64,000 nucleotides of DNA from Desulfosporosinus nitroreducens (GCF_023897015.1 NZ_JAMHFY010000015.1:1-64000), one strand, 5' to 3'. Counted from the first letter of the stretch, positions 18,216 to 27,245 are shown. Notes: generated by a model not told the origin, from the letters alone. Numbers and translations are program-made.

Positions 18216-18761
18216 TTGGACGTAAAGTTTATTGAAATATTCAACGAAAAAAAAACCGCCATTTCGAGTCGATGGTTAGATGCAATGATAGCATCGTATC
18301 CCAATGACAACTCAGGTTTTTTGATGAATCAAAAAGACAGGTTTGCAAACCCGGTGGGTTACACATTTACAATAGGGATTGAAGGCATCATTGAGGTACT
18401 CGTTAAAGGGGAAGACTTTTCGGAAAGCGTATCATTCCTTGAGGATATTATTAAGGTCAGGGCAATTCAGGATTTCACACCCGCAAAGGCAATGGCTTTT
18501 GTCTTCCAACTCAAAACAATAGTTCGAGAAGAACTTGGAAAGGAAATAAGGCAGAACCAGATCTATGATGCATTATTGGATTTTGAATCAAAGATAGACG
18601 ATCTGGCGCTTACTGCCTTTGATATATATGTAAAATACCGAGAACAGATCTATGAACTGAGGACAGATGAGCTAAAACGAATGACCTTTTCACTGTTAAA
18701 GAAAGCGAATTTAATGTCCGAGATTCCAGATCAAGAATTTGAACACAAAGACCAAAAATAA
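18216..18761 (+). CDS. RsbRD N-terminal domain protein upstream of dsrM
   Basis: 181-residue soluble, mostly helical protein. It resembles the RsbRD_N (RsbT co-antagonist N-terminal) domain: FNEKKTAISSRWLDAMIASYP at the start and DFTPAKAMAFVFQLKTIVREEL in the middle. The STAS domain of full RsbR proteins is absent. By family knowledge, stand-alone RsbRD_N genes are found next to dsrM in many sulfate reducers, so a role in signalling to, or assembling, the Dsr membrane complex is plausible but unproven. The start is TTG at 18216 with AAGGAGTGG. The next gene begins 17 bases after its stop, so it is the first gene of the operon. Confidence 0.82.
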   Translation: MDVKFIEIFNEKKTAISSRWLDAMIASYPNDNSGFLMNQKDRFANPVGYTFTIGIEGIIEVLVKGEDFSESVSFLEDIIKVRAIQDFTPAKAMAFVFQLKTIVREELGKEIRQNQIYDALLDFESKIDDLALTAFDIYVKYREQIYELRTDELKRMTFSLLKKANLMSEIPDQEFEHKDQK

Positions 18762-18778
18762 AGGAAGGAGGTCGTAGA

Positions 18779-19780
18779 GTGAAAGTCTTGTTTTCTTTCC
18801 TCGCAGTCATTTTACTCATTCTAGTCGCCACCATGGGAGCGTTTATTACAAATTTGCATTTTGTCTTTGGTATTATTATCCCGTATTTAGCCTTTGCCAT
18901 GTTTGTAGGTGGATTTATTTACCGAGTTGTTAAATGGGGTCGGTCTCCAGTGCCGTTTCGTATCCCTACAACCATTGGTCAGCAAAAATCTCTCCCTTGG
19001 ATTAAGCAAAATAAGATTGAGAACCCCACAAGTGCCTTTGGTGTTATTGTCAGAATGGCTATGGAAGTCCTCTTTTTTCGCTCGCTGTTCCGTAATACTA
19101 AGACTGAATTAAGGGAAGGGCAGAATGGCCCTGAACTATCCTACGGCTCGGCAAAATGGCTTTGGTTAGGCAGTTTGTTCTTTCACTGGTCGTTCCTCAT
19201 AATCATCATCAGGCATCTTAGATTTTTCTTAGAGCCTATTCCGTTTGCAGTGCAAATTCTTGAGAGTGTTGACGGAATGTTACAAATCGGGTTGCCTGCC
19301 ATTTATCTAACAGATGCTTTTATTTTAGTCGCAGTTACGTATCTGTTCCTCAGAAGAATTTTTGTTCCACAGGTGAAATACATCTCACTTCCTGCAGATT
19401 TCTTTCCACTGTTTATGATTATGAGCATAGCAATCTCGGGGATCCTGATGCGTTACTTCTATAAAGTAGATCTTGTTGCTGTTAAGCAATTAGCAATTGG
19501 ATTAGCTACTTTTCAACCAGTGCTTCCAACAGGAATCGGGCCTATGTTTTTTATTCATATCTTCTTAGTCAGTATTCTCTTTGCCTATTTCCCAATGAGT
19601 AAATTAATGCACATGGGCGGGATTTTCATGAGCCCAACGCGCAACATGATTAGTAACAATCGTATGGTCAGACACATTAATCCCTGGAATCCCGAAGTAG
19701 AGGTTCATACTTATGAACAGTATGAAGACGAGTTCAGGGAAAAAATGAAAAAAGCTGGTATACCGGTAGAAAAGGAGTGA
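18779..19780 (+). CDS. dsrM: Sulfite reduction complex cytochrome b subunit DsrM
   Basis: 333-residue membrane protein related to the gamma subunit of respiratory nitrate reductase. It has several hydrophobic helices at about 3-22, 25-45, 120-150, 170-195 and 215-240, and histidines for b-type hemes in FFHWSFLIIIIRHLR and FFIHIFLVS. The C-terminal part includes the stretch MHMGGIFMSPTRNM. DsrM oxidises menaquinol and passes electrons to DsrK. The start is GTG at 18779, preceded by AAGGAGG. It is separated from dsrK by 6 bases. Confidence 0.93.
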   Translation: MKVLFSFLAVILLILVATMGAFITNLHFVFGIIIPYLAFAMFVGGFIYRVVKWGRSPVPFRIPTTIGQQKSLPWIKQNKIENPTSAFGVIVRMAMEVLFFRSLFRNTKTELREGQNGPELSYGSAKWLWLGSLFFHWSFLIIIIRHLRFFLEPIPFAVQILESVDGMLQIGLPAIYLTDAFILVAVTYLFLRRIFVPQVKYISLPADFFPLFMIMSIAISGILMRYFYKVDLVAVKQLAIGLATFQPVLPTGIGPMFFIHIFLVSILFAYFPMSKLMHMGGIFMSPTRNMISNNRMVRHINPWNPEVEVHTYEQYEDEFREKMKKAGIPVEKE

Positions 19781-19786
19781 TCGTGG

Positions 19787-21406
19787 ATGGCGCCGAAAGT
19801 TAAACTTCCGAAACCGGGAGAATTATCTAAGATAGATTTTAAGACACCGGCAACGGATTGGATGGATACACCAGTTGAGTTCAAACCGGGTACCTTTTGC
19901 TGGGGATCAAAAGAAAAAGATCTGCTCACGTTAGGCTTACCTAACCCAAGACAGTGGTCGCCAGCCGACGAAGACTGGAAGATACCAGAGGGTTGGGAAA
20001 CAACCATCTTGGAAGGAATGGCTGAAAGACTCAGTAAGTATCGCTCTTTCAAGATTTTCATGGACATTTGCGTTAGATGTGGTGCCTGTGCTGATAAATG
20101 TCATTTTTATATCGCTACAGGTGATCCCAAGAATATGCCGGTTCTAAGAGCAGAGCTGATTAGATCCGTCTACAAAAAGTATTTTACGAAATCAGGGAAA
20201 TTCCTAGGGCGTTTAGCAGGAGCCAGAGAACTGGACATGAACGTTTTAAAGGAATGGTGGTCTTACTTTTTCCAATGTACTGAATGTCGTCGGTGCTCGG
20301 TTTTTTGTCCTTACGGTATCGACCAAGCAGAGGTCACGATCATTGGCAGAGAGCTTCTAAATTTAGTTGGTTTGAACATTGATTGGATTTCAGGACCTGC
20401 TGCAGCCTGTTACATGAAGGGTAATCACCTTGGCTTAGAGCCTCATGCCATTGCTGGAAACATTGAATCCATGGTAGATGATATTGAGGATATAACGGGT
20501 ATTAGGGTTAATCCTACCTTTAACAGAAAAGGTGCCGAGATAATGTTTGTCACTCCCTCAGGCGACCTTTTAGGTGAACCTGGGATTCAAACTTGTATGG
20601 GATATCTCATGCTTTTCCACGAACTTGGTCTTGACTATACTTGGAGCACGTATGCTTCCGAGGGTGGAAACTTCGGTTTCTTCACATCGAATGACATGGC
20701 GAAGAGACTCAATTACAAGATTTATGCAGAAGCAAAAAGATTAGGGGTAAAATATATTATTGGCGGAGAATGCGGCCATATGTGGAGGGTCCTGAATCAA
20801 TATATGGATACTTGGCATGGTCCTGCAGACTTCCTGGAGGTTCCGGTATCGCCAATAACAGGCACAGTCTTTGAAAATGCTAAATCCACTAAAATGATTC
20901 ATATTTCCGAATTTACGGCTGACTTAATTAAACACAACAAATTAAACCTAGACCCCACTCGCAATGACCATCTGAAGGTTACCTATCATGACTCATGTAA
21001 TCCTTCTCGCGGTATGGGACTGCTCGAGGAGCCGCGAGAAATCATTAAGGCTGTTTGCAATAATTTCTATGAGATGCCAGAGAACACGATCCGAGAAAAA
21101 ACATTCTGTTGCGGAAGCGGGTCGGGACTTAACGCCTCTGAAAATATGGAACAGCGCATGAGAGGCGGATTCCCAAGGGCCAATGCTGTTAAGTACGTTA
21201 AAGAAAAACACGGAGTTAACATGCTGGCCAACATATGCGCTGTTGACCGTGCCGCTTTACCAGCTCTAATGGACTACTGGAATCCAGGGGTAGGGGTCAC
21301 CGGTGTGACTGAGCTAGTTGCAAATGCCTTGGTGATGAAAGGCGAAAAAGAGAGAACTACTAACCTTCGCTTTGAAGACTTGCCAGGAAAAGGGGGTAAT
21401 GAGTAA
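19787..21406 (+). CDS. dsrK: Sulfite reduction complex iron-sulfur subunit DsrK
   Basis: 539-residue HdrD-like protein. Two [4Fe-4S] binding motifs lie at about 95-180: CVRCGACADKCHF and CTECRRCSVFCPYG. The C-terminal half carries two CCG-type cysteine regions (GGECGHMWR with YHDSCNPSRGMG, and TFCCGSGSGLNASENMEQR) that should hold the special cubane cluster of heterodisulfide-reductase-like catalytic subunits. It is thought to reduce the DsrC trisulfide on the cytoplasmic face. The start is ATG with GGAGTG upstream, and the stop overlaps the dsrJ start by one base. Confidence 0.95.
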   Translation: MAPKVKLPKPGELSKIDFKTPATDWMDTPVEFKPGTFCWGSKEKDLLTLGLPNPRQWSPADEDWKIPEGWETTILEGMAERLSKYRSFKIFMDICVRCGACADKCHFYIATGDPKNMPVLRAELIRSVYKKYFTKSGKFLGRLAGARELDMNVLKEWWSYFFQCTECRRCSVFCPYGIDQAEVTIIGRELLNLVGLNIDWISGPAAACYMKGNHLGLEPHAIAGNIESMVDDIEDITGIRVNPTFNRKGAEIMFVTPSGDLLGEPGIQTCMGYLMLFHELGLDYTWSTYASEGGNFGFFTSNDMAKRLNYKIYAEAKRLGVKYIIGGECGHMWRVLNQYMDTWHGPADFLEVPVSPITGTVFENAKSTKMIHISEFTADLIKHNKLNLDPTRNDHLKVTYHDSCNPSRGMGLLEEPREIIKAVCNNFYEMPENTIREKTFCCGSGSGLNASENMEQRMRGGFPRANAVKYVKEKHGVNMLANICAVDRAALPALMDYWNPGVGVTGVTELVANALVMKGEKERTTNLRFEDLPGKGGNE

Positions 21407-21888
21407 TGTATAAAGGCGGAAAAATATTTGCTTCACTCATTATCTTTGCTGCGCTTTTCACTATACCGTTCTTCTATAATATGGGGAAAGTTAATGCTGG
21501 ACCGGATGTAGCGCTAAATACTGCCGCTATCCAACAACTGCCGGCATCGGAGCAACAATGTGTAGAGTCACCGGAATTTATGCGAGCCAATCATATGCAA
21601 CTTCTCAATCAATGGAGAGAAGAAGCAGTTCGAAATGGTCAGACAGTCTATGTTAATAGCCAAGGGAAAGAATTCGAAATTAGTCTTCAAGATACGTGCC
21701 TAAAATGTCATGCAACTGAGTCGGCTTCGAAACCAGCAGTTCTGAACAATCCAGTATCGACTACCGCAGGAGTGAGTAATCCGGCTTTAAACGAGTCACC
21801 TGAATTTTGTGCCTCCTGCCACGATTATTCAGCTGTGAAGCCGTTATGTTGGAGTTGCCATTTTGAGCCAAAGGAGGCAACTAAATGA
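21406..21888 (+). CDS. dsrJ: Triheme cytochrome c subunit DsrJ
   Basis: 160-residue protein with an N-terminal membrane anchor or uncleaved signal (IFASLIIFAALFTIPFFY) and three CxxCH heme-binding sites: CLKCH, CASCH and CWSCH. That number matches DsrJ of the DsrMKJOP complex, where one heme has unusual ligation. It faces the outside of the membrane. Its start overlaps the dsrK stop, and its stop overlaps the dsrO start by 4 bases, so translation is coupled. Confidence 0.94.
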   Translation: MYKGGKIFASLIIFAALFTIPFFYNMGKVNAGPDVALNTAAIQQLPASEQQCVESPEFMRANHMQLLNQWREEAVRNGQTVYVNSQGKEFEISLQDTCLKCHATESASKPAVLNNPVSTTAGVSNPALNESPEFCASCHDYSAVKPLCWSCHFEPKEATK

Positions 21889-22688
21889 GCATCAATAGAC
21901 GACAATTTCTGAGAAGAGCTGGTATGATCACTGCTTTGGGACTAGGGAGTTCCTTTATAATTAGCGGTTTCCGTAAAAAAGAGGTTGCTGAAGCAGCTGG
22001 ATTTGCCAAGGCTCCAAAAGATTTACCGGCTAAACGTTGGGCTATGGTTGTCGATATGAGTAAATTCAAAACCGAAGCTGATATTAATGGGGTTATTGAA
22101 GCTTGTCATAAGCTTCATAATGTTCCTAAATTCCCAAACACAAAAGATGAGATTAAATGGATATGGAAAGATGATTATCATCATACCTTTGCAGGTGGGC
22201 ATAACGAATATTTGGATGATCATGTATTGCACAGTCCTTTTATGGTATTATGTAATCATTGTGAGAATCCTCCTTGCGTGAAGGCATGTCCTACTCAGGC
22301 TACGTTCCAGAGACCGGATGGTATTGTCGCAATGGACTTTCATCGCTGTATAGGATGCAGATTCTGTATGGGTGCCTGTCCCTTCGGAGCGAGAAGCTTT
22401 AACTTTAGAGATCCAAGGCCCTTTATTGAAGGAGAAATTTCTCCGGATTATCCAACAAGAACTCCAGGTGTCGTAGAAAAATGTAATTTTTGCTACGAAC
22501 GTCTGGCAGACGGTCTCATGCCAGCTTGTGTGGAAAAATCTAACGGTGGATTAATATTTGGAGATTTAGATGATCCTAATTCAGAAGTGCGGAAAATTGT
22601 CAGCACGAAATTTACTATTCGACGTAAACCGGAATTGGGCACTCAGCCAAGTGTTTACTACCTGGTAGGGGGTGGCGAAGATGCTTGA
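21885..22688 (+). CDS. dsrO: Tat-exported ferredoxin-like subunit DsrO
   Basis: 267 residues. A twin-arginine signal is visible (NRRQFLRRAGMITALGLG), so the folded iron-sulfur protein is exported. Cluster motifs include CNHCENPPCVKACPTQA, CIGCRFCMGACPFGA and CNFCYERLADGLMPACVE, as in NrfC/HybA-type subunits with several [4Fe-4S] clusters. It connects DsrJ with the quinone-reactive DsrP. The start codon overlaps dsrJ, and dsrP starts inside its last 8 bases. Confidence 0.94.
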   Translation: MSINRRQFLRRAGMITALGLGSSFIISGFRKKEVAEAAGFAKAPKDLPAKRWAMVVDMSKFKTEADINGVIEACHKLHNVPKFPNTKDEIKWIWKDDYHHTFAGGHNEYLDDHVLHSPFMVLCNHCENPPCVKACPTQATFQRPDGIVAMDFHRCIGCRFCMGACPFGARSFNFRDPRPFIEGEISPDYPTRTPGVVEKCNFCYERLADGLMPACVEKSNGGLIFGDLDDPNSEVRKIVSTKFTIRRKPELGTQPSVYYLVGGGEDA

Positions 22689-23841
22689 GAAAGCACTGTC
22701 GGGCAGTAAAAGGTATTGGATTTGGGTTACACTGTTATTAGCTGTTATCGCTGTTGGCTTATTTGCTTATATGAATCAGTTTAACAATGGTTTAGGTGTT
22801 ACAGGCATGAGCCGGGATGTATCATGGGGATTATATATTGCCCAGTTTACTTTCCTTGTGGGTGTCGCTGCTTCTGCCGTTATGCTAGTTTTACCATATT
22901 ATCTGCATGACTTTAAGAAATTCGGCAAGATGGTTATCCTAGGAGAGTTTTTAGCAATACCAGCTGTGATAATGTGTATCTTATTTATCTTCGTAGATTT
23001 AGGGCAACCAATGCGGATTATGAACGTAATCCTCCATCCAAGTCCACGATCAGTCATGTTTTATGATATGATTGTCTTATGCGGGTATCTTCTCATAAAC
23101 TTAGTAGTTGGCTGGACGACTCTCGGTGCTGAACGTAAGGGAGCACCATCACCAAAATGGGTTAAACCAATCATTTATCTATCAATCCCTTGGGCTGTTA
23201 GTATTCATACAGTTACAGCCTTCTTATACGCCGGTTTACCTGGCAGGCATCTCTGGTTATCTGCTATTATGGCAGCGCGTTTCTTGGCATCTGCCTTCGC
23301 AGCTGGTCCGGCAATCCTGATTCTTTTATGCTTTATCGTTAAAAAGGTCAGTAAGTTTGATCCAGATCCTGGTGTGGGAGCAATTCAGTCCCTTGTAAAA
23401 ATTGTTCGATATGCCATGATTGCCAATGTATTCTTCTATATTTTAGAGTTATTTACTGCATTCTATAGTAATATCCCAGAATACAGTGCACCTTTAAGGT
23501 ATATCTTCTTTGGCCTAGACGGTCATACGAGTCTGGTTCCCATAATGTGGACAGCCACTGCCTTAGCATTTTTAGGAATTGCGTTGCTCGTTTTCCCAAC
23601 TCGGAAAAATGGAGCAGCCTTAACTGTCGGCCTATTGTCAATCATTACTGCTAACTGGATTGATAAAGGTATGATCCTAATTGTTGCAGGTTTTGTCCCA
23701 AATTCCTTTGAAAGAGTCATTGAATATGCACCGACTCTTAATGAGATATTGGTGACGTTAGGTGTCTATGCTATTGGAGCGTTGCTAATCACAATACTCT
23801 ATAAAGTTGCAATATCAGTTAGAGAAGAGAAAGCAAGCTAA
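22681..23841 (+). CDS. dsrP: NrfD-type membrane subunit DsrP
   Basis: 386-residue integral membrane protein with about ten helices, NrfD/PsrC family. Typical stretches are GVTGMSRDVSWGLYIAQF near the first helix pair and FVDLGQPMRIMNVILHPSPRS. It is the menaquinone-reactive partner of DsrO. The ATG at 22681, with AGGGGGTGG upstream, begins MLEKALSG; the in-frame GTG at 22672 lies inside that site. The 180 bp to dsrC contains no convincing gene. Confidence 0.93.
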   Translation: MLEKALSGSKRYWIWVTLLLAVIAVGLFAYMNQFNNGLGVTGMSRDVSWGLYIAQFTFLVGVAASAVMLVLPYYLHDFKKFGKMVILGEFLAIPAVIMCILFIFVDLGQPMRIMNVILHPSPRSVMFYDMIVLCGYLLINLVVGWTTLGAERKGAPSPKWVKPIIYLSIPWAVSIHTVTAFLYAGLPGRHLWLSAIMAARFLASAFAAGPAILILLCFIVKKVSKFDPDPGVGAIQSLVKIVRYAMIANVFFYILELFTAFYSNIPEYSAPLRYIFFGLDGHTSLVPIMWTATALAFLGIALLVFPTRKNGAALTVGLLSIITANWIDKGMILIVAGFVPNSFERVIEYAPTLNEILVTLGVYAIGALLITILYKVAISVREEKAS

Positions 23842-24021
23842 AGTTAGCTATTGATGGTCTTTGATGCTTGTTTGGGGGGTGAGGGATTATCATTCAGAAC
23901 GTGCTGTCCCAGCACGAATTGAAACTGTAAAATCACGAATGTGGATAGACAGTACAAAATCCGGTAACTTAAGCTCAAACAGTATCAATTTTATAAACAC
24001 ACATAAGGAGGAATTTGAATT

Positions 24022-24339
24022 ATGGCTCAATTACAAGTCGGCGATTTAACTGTTGAACTGGACGAAGACGGTTTTCTTGAGGATCATTCAGCATGGAATG
24101 AAGATGTAGCTCATGCTCTTGCTGCTACTGAGGAAGTTGAAGAACTTACTGAAGATCATTGGAAAATGATCAACTATCTCCGTGACTATTATGAGCAGTT
24201 TGGTGTTGCACCAATGGTTCGTAAAATGGTTAAAGACACTGGTTATGACCAAAAGAAAATCTATGAACTATTCCCAGCTGGCCCAGGAAAAGGTGCTTGT
24301 AAAATTGCTGGACTTCCTAAACCAACCGGTTGCGTATAA
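24022..24339 (+). CDS. dsrC: Sulfur-carrier protein DsrC
   Basis: 105-residue soluble partner of dissimilatory sulfite reductase. The C-terminal arm ends ACKIAGLPKPTGCV, with the two essential cysteines at 93 and 104, eleven residues apart. It forms the DsrC trisulfide that the DsrMKJOP complex reduces. The internal block MVRKMVKDTGYDQKKIYELFP is typical of the family. A strong AAGGAGGAAT site precedes the ATG. dsrAB is not in this window. A terminator follows. Confidence 0.96.
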   Translation: MAQLQVGDLTVELDEDGFLEDHSAWNEDVAHALAATEEVEELTEDHWKMINYLRDYYEQFGVAPMVRKMVKDTGYDQKKIYELFPAGPGKGACKIAGLPKPTGCV

Positions 24340-24376
24340 GCCTCTAGGTTTTGTTTATTCGGTTACAGTCCAAACC

Positions 24377-24412
24377 AAAAGAGCCATCACACTTGTGATT
24401 GGCTCTTTTTTT
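24377..24412 (+). terminator. Terminator after dsrC
   Basis: AAAAGAGCCATCAC (24377-24390) pairs with GTGATTGGCTCTTTT (24395-24409) with one bulged base, and a run of T follows. Confidence 0.88.
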
Positions 24413-24586
24413 AGATGATAATTGATAGTATTAATACTTTTAAGATGAGCTTTAAGGGTGGTGATTTTCATCAAAATTTTGTAAAATGAATTTACGATAT
24501 TTTCGAAAGTGGCCTGAGGGGCAGGACTTCCAATTATAATGTAGAATATATTAGGAAAATAGTCTCGTTTGGGAAAGGATAATGAT

Positions 24587-25036
24587 ATGGAACAACTGGA
24601 GTATCGGCTCTTCGACGAGCAAAAGAATTTTCCGGCGCTTTATCACTTCAAATCTATCGATAAAGACGAAGTTATGGTTCGCTTCTTAGCGGATTACTTG
24701 GTCAAGGATGGTGTCGTTTACGAAAAAACTTCGAATGCAATTGAGGTCCCACTCTATATTATCTATGTTAAACTTTCAGAAGATGAAAAACCGTTACTAA
24801 ACAATCGATTATCGAAAGCGGCTATGGGTTATATTGTCTTAGAAATAAGAGAATTTATTGAGTATGCATCTGAATATCCTATCATAACAAATTTAGAATT
24901 TACTTCATTATCTGACTTGGCTCTTCTCGCACAATGCAATTACTTAACATTAGGTGGTGTAGAGTGGGAAAAGACTTCTTTTGAAGTCGATGAGGACCGA
25001 CAGAGATATGTTCTTTATGCAATTAAAACACGTTAA
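24587..25036 (+). CDS. Hypothetical protein preceding the lipoprotein/ATP-grasp module
   Basis: 149-residue, acidic, soluble protein (MEQLEYRLFDEQKNFPALYH). No signal peptide, membrane helix or motif that I recognise. The ATG at 24587 has GGGAAAGG eight bases upstream; an upstream TTG at 24569 is less likely. It ends 24 bases before the lipoprotein gene and so probably belongs to the same operon as the ATP-grasp and DUF350 genes. In the E. coli yjf cluster similar positions hold small soluble proteins, but I cannot claim homology. Confidence 0.7.
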   Translation: MEQLEYRLFDEQKNFPALYHFKSIDKDEVMVRFLADYLVKDGVVYEKTSNAIEVPLYIIYVKLSEDEKPLLNNRLSKAAMGYIVLEIREFIEYASEYPIITNLEFTSLSDLALLAQCNYLTLGGVEWEKTSFEVDEDRQRYVLYAIKTR

Positions 25037-25060
25037 ATTAATTTTGAAAGGGGAAACTAG

Positions 25061-25459
25061 GTGAACAAGAGTTCTAAGATGGTGAGTTTATTTCTTTCAA
25101 CTGCTTTAGTGTTTGGAACCGTTGCATGTGCTCCGCAGCAACAGCAAGTTTTTGATCAAGAAGGTAATCCAATCACGGTTGAAGAAGATGACGATGATGA
25201 TGGCTTTTTTGGTATGTTTTTAGCCCCGTTCGGTTTTTCCAGGAAGCATTCTTCCAGTAGAATACGTCCTGTACAGCCATCAGGGGTTACTAGCGGTGGA
25301 TCCAGTTATCCAAACACGGACAGTTCAGGAACTACAAATAATCCCGGTTCGACGAATAGTAATGCCGGTATTTCATCTGGGAGCAGTTCAAAGAGTTCAA
25401 CTGGAATTTCAAGCGGCACACATGGCGGGATTGGAGGAGGTGGCTCAAGTGCAAGCTGA
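25061..25459 (+). CDS. Small lipoprotein with acidic centre and Ser/Gly-rich tail
   Basis: 132 residues from a GTG start. The signal sequence ends at a lipobox-like TVAC, so the mature protein begins CAPQQQQVFDQEGN. An acidic run (EEDDDDD) is followed by a short hydrophobic patch (GFFGMFLAPFGF) and a tail of about 70 residues rich in Ser, Gly and Thr. The composition recalls YjfM/DUF1190-type lipoproteins found with YjfC-like ATP-grasp enzymes, but this is inferred from position. The ribosome site of the next gene is formed by the codons of its glycine-rich tail, and the two genes overlap by 11 bases. Confidence 0.75.
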   Translation: MNKSSKMVSLFLSTALVFGTVACAPQQQQVFDQEGNPITVEEDDDDDGFFGMFLAPFGFSRKHSSSRIRPVQPSGVTSGGSSYPNTDSSGTTNNPGSTNSNAGISSGSSSKSSTGISSGTHGGIGGGGSSAS

Positions 25460-26696
25460 GTTGTCCTATGAGGAAATCAGAGAACGACTTTATGGACCGA
25501 TGCGTTCTGTATTTTCTTGGGATCGCTTGGATGGTGTAGAATATGGGCTGGCTGGAATTCATTATATTACTCAAGAATTTCGCGGAGAAATTGCCTTCGC
25601 CACAGAAGCCTTGGGTAAAATTTTTGCCAAAACTGTCTATGCGGTACAAACTGCTGATGACACACTATTACATGCATTGGGAATACCTCATGAGGTGCTT
25701 ACTACGGCTCGTATTCTTCTAAAACCTGAAATAGTCACGGTAATAGGCCGATTTGATTTTATTAATACGGTTGAGGGACTCAAGATGATTGAGTTTAACT
25801 CAGACACACCAACGAGTGTTGTTGAAGCCTTCTATGCTAACCATAAAGCCTGCTCCTATTTTGGCGCAAGAAGCATAAATGATGGTATGGAAGTACATAT
25901 CAAAGAAGCCTTTAAGACAATTCTTGAATCATACAAGGAGCTAGGTTATGCTACTGACTCTATAGTATTTAGTGCTTTAGGCTGGCACAATGAGGATAGG
26001 GATACAGTAAGGTATTTGCTGGATCAATCCGGTTTGCCGGCAACATTTGTTGCGCTTGAAGATCTGCGTATTTCGGGCGATCGTTTGTGCGCGTTAATTG
26101 ACGAACAGCTTGTGCCTATTGACGTCTGGTATCGTCTTCATGCCCTTGAGAAACTGGCTGTGGAACGTGATGAACAAGATCAATATCCTACGGGTGCCCA
26201 TGTACTTGATCTCGTGGCTAGAGGTAAGCTGGCAATCATTAATCCGCCATCAGCGTTCGTAGCTCAATCGAAAGCACTCCTTAGCCTTATCTGGAATCTG
26301 CATGAAGTCGGAGAGTTCTATACCACTGAGGAACACCAGATGATTGAGAAGTATATGCTGCCTACTTACATGGAAAATCAGTTTATAAATAAGTATCCTT
26401 ATGTAACAAAGCCCATCTTTGGTCGAGAAGGTGGTGCTGTTTGTTTGCATGAAGCGGATGGTACACTGGTAGAACGGGACAAAGACAATGATTATTGGGA
26501 TCAACCTATGGTTTATCAGAAACGAGTTGAAATGGAAAACGTTGAATGCAATACAGAAATTGGGCTGTTCACAGGCAGGTTACTTTGGGGATCTTTCTTA
26601 GTTGGAGGTAAAGCTTCGGCCATCAGTGCACGAATCGGAGGGAGAATAACTGGTAATCTGGCGTGTTTCTTACCAACGGGAATAAAAGTAGAGTGA
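25449..26696 (+). CDS. Glutathionylspermidine-synthase-like ATP-grasp protein (YjfC/YgiC family)
   Basis: ATP-grasp amide-bond ligase of 415 residues resembling the C-terminal half of glutathionylspermidine synthetase. Motifs include IEFNSDTPTSVVEAFY, RFDFINTVEGLK, FVAQSKALLSLIWNLHE and KPIFGREGGAV (nucleotide-binding loop). There is no amidase domain, so it is the stand-alone form whose substrates are unknown in bacteria such as E. coli YjfC/YgiC. I chose GTG at 25449 because GGAGGAGG lies 8 bases upstream; an earlier in-frame ATG lies within the lipoprotein gene. It is followed 15 bases later by a DUF350 membrane protein. Confidence 0.85.
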   Translation: MQAELSYEEIRERLYGPMRSVFSWDRLDGVEYGLAGIHYITQEFRGEIAFATEALGKIFAKTVYAVQTADDTLLHALGIPHEVLTTARILLKPEIVTVIGRFDFINTVEGLKMIEFNSDTPTSVVEAFYANHKACSYFGARSINDGMEVHIKEAFKTILESYKELGYATDSIVFSALGWHNEDRDTVRYLLDQSGLPATFVALEDLRISGDRLCALIDEQLVPIDVWYRLHALEKLAVERDEQDQYPTGAHVLDLVARGKLAIINPPSAFVAQSKALLSLIWNLHEVGEFYTTEEHQMIEKYMLPTYMENQFINKYPYVTKPIFGREGGAVCLHEADGTLVERDKDNDYWDQPMVYQKRVEMENVECNTEIGLFTGRLLWGSFLVGGKASAISARIGGRITGNLACFLPTGIKVE

Positions 26697-26711
26697 GGTG
26701 GAATTGGGTTC

Positions 26712-27137
26712 ATGTATTTAATAAACTTTTTAATGTATTTAGGAGTTACAATTCCCTTAATGATTTTCTCTGTGATGCTTTTTACATTCACAACACCTTA
26801 TAAAGAGTTTAAAATTCTAGCTGATGGAGATGATCTGGAAAATCATCGCAAAGTTTCTGCGGCAAAAGCTGTGGCATTTGATTTAGGGGGCAAGGTATTA
26901 GGAACAGCCATTTTGCTTGCATCCGCTATTTACCACTCTATAGGCATCTGGGACATGATTGCTTGGACATTGACAGGGACGATCTCCCTGATAATCGTTT
27001 ACTGGCTCTTTGAGGTATTAACTCCTATGCTCAAAGTTCGCCATGAAATTCCGAATGGAAATATTGCTGTAGGATTCTTCTCTTTCTGTTTAAGCTTAGC
27101 AACTGGGATCTTAATGGCTTCATTAATTAGCTACTAA
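26712..27137 (+). CDS. DUF350 membrane protein (YjfL/UPF0719 family)
   Basis: 141 residues with four hydrophobic segments at about 5-30, 50-70, 78-100 and 115-138. The stretch NHRKVSAAKAVAFDLGGKVLG and a conserved polar loop NGNIAVGFFSFCLSLATGILMA fit DUF350. Genes of this family recur with YjfC-like ATP-grasp and lipoprotein genes, as here. The function is unknown; an envelope modification or ion-transport role has been proposed from context. It is the last gene before a strong terminator. Confidence 0.83.
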   Translation: MYLINFLMYLGVTIPLMIFSVMLFTFTTPYKEFKILADGDDLENHRKVSAAKAVAFDLGGKVLGTAILLASAIYHSIGIWDMIAWTLTGTISLIIVYWLFEVLTPMLKVRHEIPNGNIAVGFFSFCLSLATGILMASLISY

Positions 27138-27245
27138 TCGGGATTTTTTGTATTCATCTCGGACCGTGGAACAAGGTGTGATATGCTGTACTGCTGTTAG
27201 ATTATTTTAGGCAGTTGCGAGTAAGAAGTATTATTTCGAAATCAG

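Noticed and set aside
23900-23935. CRISPR-repeat-like end (ATTGAAAC) near dsrC
   Set aside because: A single occurrence without repeats or spacers; no CRISPR array is present anywhere in the window.
23861-24049. 62-codon open frame between dsrP and dsrC
   Set aside because: No family resemblance, no convincing ribosome site, and it runs into the start of dsrC; probably leader sequence.
25296-25448. N-terminal extension of the ATP-grasp protein
   Set aside because: This stretch overlaps the lipoprotein gene in another frame, and the GGAGGAGG-served GTG at 25449 gives the normal N-terminus.
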